Assembly (NCBI GenBank): GCA_964431735.1
Contig: CAYSLJ010000001.1
Span: 62,001 to 126,000 of the forward strand
From: CALARM01 sp964431735
GTDB lineage: Bacteria; Vulcanimicrobiota; SpSt-956; JAKJGF01
Length of the DNA stretch: 64,000 bases
Direction: 5' to 3'
Shown here: piece by piece, positions 59,310-64,000 of the stretch
How the letters are laid out: the number at the start of each line of letters is the position of its first letter
Numbering within the stretch: position 1 is the stretch's first letter
Made by a program: the position numbers and the translations under genes
The notes under the pieces: model-generated
What the model was told of the DNA's origin: nothing
The model's database searches: none
Seen by the model: the letters and a program-made list of their open reading frames with translations, nothing else

Positions 59310-61224
59310 TATTCTCTTCCATTCTTTATAAATTTCTGTACAGTTTCCGAAAGTTTTTTAATTCCTACAGGCTTTTCAAGTATTTCTTTTATACCTGTTT
59401 CTGTACATCTCACCGTAGTAAGAGAATCAAATAAACCTGTACAGATTATTACAGGCATATCAGGACGAATCTTTAATATTTCAGAGGAAAGAGATAGTCC
59501 TGTAAGTTCCGGCATCGTATAATCTGTAATAAGAAGATCAAAATCATGTGGATTGGATTTAAACGTAGCAAGTGCTTCCGGAGCAGATGTTTTTGCCGTG
59601 ACAGTATAACCGAGTTTTGCAAGCATCTGTTCTGTAAAGTGAGCTATATCTTTTTCATCATCTACAAAGAGTATGCGGCCTTTTCCTGAAACTATTGTAT
59701 CACAGGTCTCTTCCTTTACTGTTTCCGTATCATTAACTGAAGGAAAAAATATGTTGAAAACAGTACCTTTTTCCGGTTCACTGTATACAGTAATAAAACC
59801 TCCATGATTTTTAACAATACCATGAACAACAGAAAGGCCCATACCTGTTCCTTCTCCTCTTTCTTTTGTAGTAAAAAAAGGCTCGAAAATTCTATCCAGA
59901 ACTGCTTTCCCCATACCATGACCTGTATCTTTTACGGACAATTGTATATATGCTCCCGGTTTGAGTTCAGAATAAGGATGGATGTCTTCAGATAGAAGTT
60001 CTGTATCAGCAAGACTTATTTCAAGAGTTCCTCCCAGGTTTTTCATCGCATGTCCTGCATTTGTGCAGAGATTTAAGATTACCTGATATATCTGGCCCGA
60101 ATCGCCTTTAATATAGTTCCTGGATTTAATAGATTCTTTTATTTGAATTGTAGAAGGAAGAGTGGCTCTTATAAAAGCAATGGCTTCTCTGACAACGGAA
60201 ACAGGTTTTATAGATTTTTTTTCTTCAGTATCATGACGGCTGAAGGTAAGTATCTGTCTTGCCAGTTCTTTTGCTCTGTTACTTGCTTTAAGAACTTTCT
60301 GAATAGATAGTCTTACAGGACTGTTATATTCCAGTTCACAGAGAGCCAGTTCTGAATAGCCTATGATACCTGAGAGAATATTTTATTAAAATCATGGGCA
60401 ATACCTCCTGCAAGAAGCCCTAATGCATCCAGTTTTTGTATCTGAAAGAGCTGGTTATAAAGTTTTTCCCTTTCCTGTTCTGCTTCTTTCCTTTCCGTAA
60501 TATCTCTTGCAGTACTCAGAATAACATTTTTCCCTCTGTAATCGATAATGCGGCTTTTTATTTCTACAGAAATAATTGTTCCGTCTTTACATCTGTGGGC
60601 AGATTCAAAAGAAATCTGATTTTTTAATAGCACCTGAAAGGTTCTGTCTTTTACGTAAAGACCATATTCAGATGTATCTATATCCAGAGGTTTCATCTTC
60701 AGCAATTCTTCTTTCGTATAACCAAGTCTTTCACAGGCCACCTGATTTACATCCAGAAAGTTTCCTTCCGGATCATGAATAAAAATGGCATCACTGGCAT
60801 TATCAAAAAGGGTTTTATATCTATTTTCAGATTCCTTGAGCGCTTCCTCTGACTCTATCTTTTCTATGGCTCTTTTTATCATTATGATGAGTTGTTCTAT
60901 TTCATAGGGTTTCTGAATATATCCATAGGCTCCCAGATTAATTGCTTTTATAGCAGAAGACTGGCTGGCATAACCTGTAAGTATTATACATTCCATAAAT
61001 GGAAATTTCTCTTTAATATATTTTAATATATCCAGTCCTGACATGTCTTCAAGTTTCATATCCAGAAGTACGATGCACGGTTTTTCTTTTTTTGCCATTT
61101 CCAGTGCTTTTTCACCTGTGTCTGTAGAGATTGTTTCATATCCTCTGAACGCGAGTATATCGCTCAGAGTTCTTCTTATATTAAATTCATCATCAACAAT
61201 AAGGATTTTTTTATTTTTATCCAC
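59309..61224 (-). pseudogene. receiver-PAS-kinase-receiver hybrid broken by a frameshift
   Basis: Two adjacent frames together encode one hybrid kinase of about 640 residues. The first (61224 to 60361) holds a receiver (acceptor D55), a PAS domain (about 140-255) and the start of HisKA ending LAGGIAHDFNK. The second frame, open from 60382 to 59309, continues ILSGIIGYSELAL, HATPase_c (LNLCTNAGHAMKNLGG, VKDTGHGMGKAVLD, GEGTGMGLSVVHGI) and a C-terminal receiver (LLITDYTMPELTGL). The shift lies at the A-run at 60381-60384 (AATAAAATATT where paralogues have AATAATATT), two extra A bases. The start is GTG behind a G9 tract. It is either inactivated or a sequencing indel. Confidence 0.85.
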
Positions 61225-61226
61225 CG

Positions 61227-61976
61227 TTACCCCCCCCCTTTTTTTCTGAAAAACCTTATAAGTTCATTATTTCTGATATTAAGAAGAGATTCCGATAGTT
61301 CCTTTATTGAAAAAGGCTTGTAAAAACAGCCGAATACTCCTGCTGTAATAGCCTTTTCTATCTTTTCGAACATAATATCCCCACAACCTGTTATCAGTAT
61401 GACAGGTAAAAGAGGAAATTTTTCCCTGATCTTTGTAAATAATTGAAGACCATCTGTACCTCCCAGATTCATATCCAGGAGCACTACATCTGTCCTGCCG
61501 GTAATTACGTCAAAGAGATTTTCAGGCTCAGCTGTCCTGGTAATATTATAATTTCTTATTTTCAATAAATGCTCCAGAGCAGATGAGAATATGGGATCAT
61601 CGTCTATAATGGCTATATTTTTCTCTTTTTGAAGAAAGGAGAGGAAATTCAGTATGAGATTTATATCCAGTGGTTTTGTAAGAACTGATATAACACCTTC
61701 TGACATGGCTTTTTCTATTATATTCTCGGAACTGTAGGCAGACATGAGTATTACAGGAATATAATTGAATTTTTCTTTTATAATCCTGTATAATTCAAGG
61801 CCGCTCATACCGGGCATTTTGATATCACTTATGACACAGTGAAATTCTTTATCTTTCAATTTTGAAAAAGCTTCTTTCCCGGACATGGACATATCTGCTT
61901 CATAACCTTTCAATTTCATAATATCAGAAAGGGTTTTGGCCATCATTGTATCATCATCTACTATGAGAATATTCAT
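61227..61976 (-). CDS. double receiver protein (REC-REC)
   Basis: A 249-residue protein made of two receiver domains and nothing else. The first spans 1-118 (D7-D8-D9, acceptor D51 in CVISDIKMPGMSGL, S78, K99). The second spans about 120-240 (IAIIDDDPIFSS, acceptor Asp in VVLLDMNLGGTDGL, T in ILITGCGD, K in CFYKPFSIKEL). The C-terminus ends KKGGG from a nine-G run. It lies between two hybrid kinases, with an ATGA overlap to the upstream gene, and probably relays phosphate within this set. Confidence 0.9.
   Translation of the reverse strand: MNILIVDDDTMMAKTLSDIMKLKGYEADMSMSGKEAFSKLKDKEFHCVISDIKMPGMSGLELYRIIKEKFNYIPVILMSAYSSENIIEKAMSEGVISVLTKPLDINLILNFLSFLQKEKNIAIIDDDPIFSSALEHLLKIRNYNITRTAEPENLFDVITGRTDVVLLDMNLGGTDGLQLFTKIREKFPLLPVILITGCGDIMFEKIEKAITAGVFGCFYKPFSIKELSESLLNIRNNELIRFFRKKGGG
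61230..61238 (-). other. G9 homopolymer at a gene junction
   Basis: Nine G bases (minus strand) form the last three Gly codons of the double-receiver gene and lie 5 bases before the GTG of the next gene. One extra G would remove the stop and join the two frames. It may also act as the ribosome-binding sequence. Confidence 0.8.
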
Positions 61977-64000
61977 TGGTTCACCTCGTTCACAGGTAAT
62001 GTCACAGTAAAAACAGTGCCTTTATATTCAGTACTTTTCACTTCTATTTTTCCTCCGTTTGCTTCAATAAGATTTTTACATATACAGAGTCCCAGCCCTA
62101 TACCTCTGGATTTTGTAGTAAAAAGGGGCTCGAAGATTTTATTCATATTCTCTTCAGATATACCGCACCCTGTATCACCTATAGAAATGTTTATAGTATT
62201 GTTGACAGCTTCTGCCTCTATAATCAATTCCCCTCCCCGGGGCATGGCCTGACATGCATTGATGATTAAATTGCCGAATATCTGTACTATATGATTCCTG
62301 TCAGCATATATACATGGCACTTCTTCAGAAATTCTGTTTATTACTTTTATATGTTCCCCTATCCCATATTTTCCCGGCATATCAGAAAATATTTCCTGTA
62401 ATGATATGTTAACTTTATCAATAGATTTTATACGGGCAAAATCCAGTAAATCACTTATAATCTTATCTGATTTTTTTACCTCTTCCGATATAATATTAAG
62501 ATAATCTTTTACAGTATCCTCTGAAGAAGACAGAACCAGTTTGAGGAAATAAACTGCATTGGAAATAACTCCGAGAGGATTGCGCAGTTCATGTCCCACA
62601 CTGCCTGCCATTTTACCCATTACTGCCAGTTTTTCCTGACGTATAAGTTTTTCCCTTGTTTCTTCAAGTTCTTTAGTTCTTTCTTTTACCATCTCTTCCA
62701 GTTTTTCAGAATAATCTTTAAGTATTTCTTCATTGTATCGTAATTTATCTTCCATACGTTTTCTTTCCAGGACATGTGTGAAAAGTTCTCCTGCAAGCCT
62801 TGTAAAATTAACATCTTCTTCTTTCCATTTCCTTTCTTTCTTTATAGATGAAAAACCCAGGAAGCCGATCAGTCTATCACCTGAAATCATAGGAAATGCA
62901 AGAAGAGATTTAACTTTTTTCTCGGCCCAGAATTTTTTTTCAAAATCCGCATCAAGGGGAAGGTCTGACAGGGCTGAAACAAAAATATATTCTCCTTGTT
63001 GCATTTTTCTGTGAACCCATTTAAACTTTTTTATAGAAAAGAGAGACGCATCTTTTTCAAGATAGGGCTCAATAGTTTCTTTACACCATTCCAGAACTTT
63101 AATAATTTTGCCACTTTTATACGAAAATAAAACTATATAGGTTCTGTCAAAGTCCAGTAATTCTCCGATTACTTTAAGGGAGTTTCGCAATTCTCTGTGA
63201 ATGTCATCTGATTTTATAGCAACGAATTTTCCTGCCATTTCTGCCAGAAGTTTTTCTACGACAAATCTGTAAGACAGAGCATCCTCCAGGTTTATTCTAT
63301 CCGTAATATCTCTTATGTCTGCAAGTAAAATGTCACGATCTTTTATGGTAATAATATTACAGATAATCTCAACCGGGAATACTGTACCATTTTTTTTCTT
63401 ATGATATCTGAGTGGTATAAAGGAAATGGAATTTTCTTTTACAGACGAGAAGGGTTTCTCAGGTTCTGCCGATAATTGAAACGATCTCATAGAGAGGAGT
63501 TCTTCTCTGGTGTATCCGTACATAGACATACAGGTTTTATTTGCCTCGCGTATTTCGAAGGTTTTGCTATCAAGAAGTATTATGGCACTGGATGCAGATT
63601 CGAAAAGTAACTGATATTTCAGCATCGTTTCTTTTAATGCTTCTTCAGCTTTTTTCCGCTGTGTTATATCGGAAATGAATGCTAAGGCACCTTTATAATT
63701 TCCTTTATTATCAGTAACAGGAGAAGTAGTCAGAAGTGTATAAATCTTCCGGCCGTCTTTCTTCAAAAATTTAAATTCATGCTGTTCTTTAATCCCTTTT
63801 TTACGTCTTTCTATTTTTTCCCTGCATATCTCCAGATATGTTTCATCCATAAAAGAAAATAGATGTTGTCCCCTCATTTCTTCTCTGGTATAGCCTAACA
63901 TTTCACACATTTTATCATTGACAAATGTTGTATACCCTCCTTCATCAATCATCCATATACCTTCCTGGGCAAGTTCTATCAATTCTCTGTATTTTTTTTC
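61973..64000 (-). CDS. PAS/GAF histidine kinase (5' end outside the window)
   Basis: At least 675 residues; the frame stays open to the window edge (coding EKKYRELIELAQEG across 63982), so the true start is outside. Order: PAS (about 1-120, EGGYTTFVNDKMCEMLGYTR), PAS (125-245), GAF (250-420, LLAFPMISGDRLIGFLGFS), coiled coil (420-460), HisKA (MAGSVGHELRNPLGVISNAV), HATPase_c (LIINACQAMPRGGE, IGDTGCGISEENM, SRGIGLGLCICKNL). Its first PAS is strikingly similar to the second PAS of the kinase at 44668 (LIELAQEG, KEQHEF), a recent domain duplication. It is co-translated with the double-receiver gene. Confidence 0.9.
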   Translation of the reverse strand, partial: EKKYRELIELAQEGIWMIDEGGYTTFVNDKMCEMLGYTREEMRGQHLFSFMDETYLEICREKIERRKKGIKEQHEFKFLKKDGRKIYTLLTTSPVTDNKGNYKGALAFISDITQRKKAEEALKETMLKYQLLFESASSAIILLDSKTFEIREANKTCMSMYGYTREELLSMRSFQLSAEPEKPFSSVKENSISFIPLRYHKKKNGTVFPVEIICNIITIKDRDILLADIRDITDRINLEDALSYRFVVEKLLAEMAGKFVAIKSDDIHRELRNSLKVIGELLDFDRTYIVLFSYKSGKIIKVLEWCKETIEPYLEKDASLFSIKKFKWVHRKMQQGEYIFVSALSDLPLDADFEKKFWAEKKVKSLLAFPMISGDRLIGFLGFSSIKKERKWKEEDVNFTRLAGELFTHVLERKRMEDKLRYNEEILKDYSEKLEEMVKERTKELEETREKLIRQEKLAVMGKMAGSVGHELRNPLGVISNAVYFLKLVLSSSEDTVKDYLNIISEEVKKSDKIISDLLDFARIKSIDKVNISLQEIFSDMPGKYGIGEHIKVINRISEEVPCIYADRNHIVQIFGNLIINACQAMPRGGELIIEAEAVNNTINISIGDTGCGISEENMNKIFEPLFTTKSRGIGLGLCICKNLIEANGGKIEVKSTEYKGTVFTVTLPVNEVNQ

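Noticed and set aside
59309..60046. A separate small ATPase-receiver gene starting at the ATG 60046
   Set aside because: The same frame continues upstream with conserved kinase sequence to 60382, so this Met is internal to a frameshifted hybrid kinase.
1..64000. tRNA, rRNA or known riboswitch sequences
   Set aside because: No cloverleaf T-loop motif, rRNA segment or recognisable riboswitch core was noticed in the spacers. I could not run a covariance search.

Overview
The window is AT-rich DNA from a flagellated, diderm (Gram-negative-type) bacterium. The P-ring gene flgI and LPS-type heptose genes (gmhA, an hldE-type kinase, gmhB) imply an outer membrane. CheC, the FliW-CsrA pair and an FhlB-like protein are typical of deep-branching or Firmicutes-like flagellar systems rather than enteric ones. 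I cannot name the phylum; the large share of unfamiliar genes and the repeat-filled spacers would fit a poorly sampled lineage.

Layout. (1) About 1-23.5 kb: a flagellar and chemotaxis region, mostly on the minus strand. It holds the start of a gene that is probably fliG, then fliF, fliE, flgC, flgB; a DUF2723-type membrane protein; cheC, cheY and a receiver-PAS regulator; a divergent fliK-like and fhlB-like pair; flgL, flgK, flgN-like, flgM; fliM; flgI; an unknown protein with an internal 24-bp tandem repeat; csrA, fliW; a LuxR-type regulator; a chaperone-like gene, fliS, fliD and flaG. Five good sigma-28-type promoters (TAAW, 15-16 bases, GCCGATWW) lie in front of these units. No flagellin gene is present. 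(2) About 23.6-30.3 kb: surface-sugar genes (a glycosyltransferase-TPR protein, a deoxyhypusine-synthase-like protein, gmhB, a heptose kinase, gmhA) and ribonuclease D. (3) About 30.4-38.6 kb: four unrecognised minus-strand genes, one a divergent AAA ATPase and one a coiled-coil protein, interrupted by two glycosyltransferases. This is the best candidate for an undescribed protein system. (4) About 38.9-41.2 kb: enolase and a secreted copper-amine-oxidase-N-like protein. (5) About 42-64 kb: a large two-component region of hybrid histidine kinases, stand-alone and double receivers, an HD-GYP protein and an HDOD protein, with no DNA-binding output domain. One kinase gene is frameshifted, and a half receiver domain survives as a remnant.

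The most striking non-coding feature is that most spacers between transcription units hold degenerate 7-bp tandem repeats. There is a GC-rich form (CACGCGT, TACGCGT, CACGCAT) and an AT-rich form (CACTACT, CACTTTT, CACGACT). They often join in one array, and they end or begin exactly at gene ends. In many genes the repeats supply the last codons and the stop codon. Two families of roughly 90-130 bp elements with terminal inverted repeats carry a heptamer array as their core and look like non-autonomous (MITE-like) elements. Base coordinates of short motifs were counted by hand and may be off by one or two.
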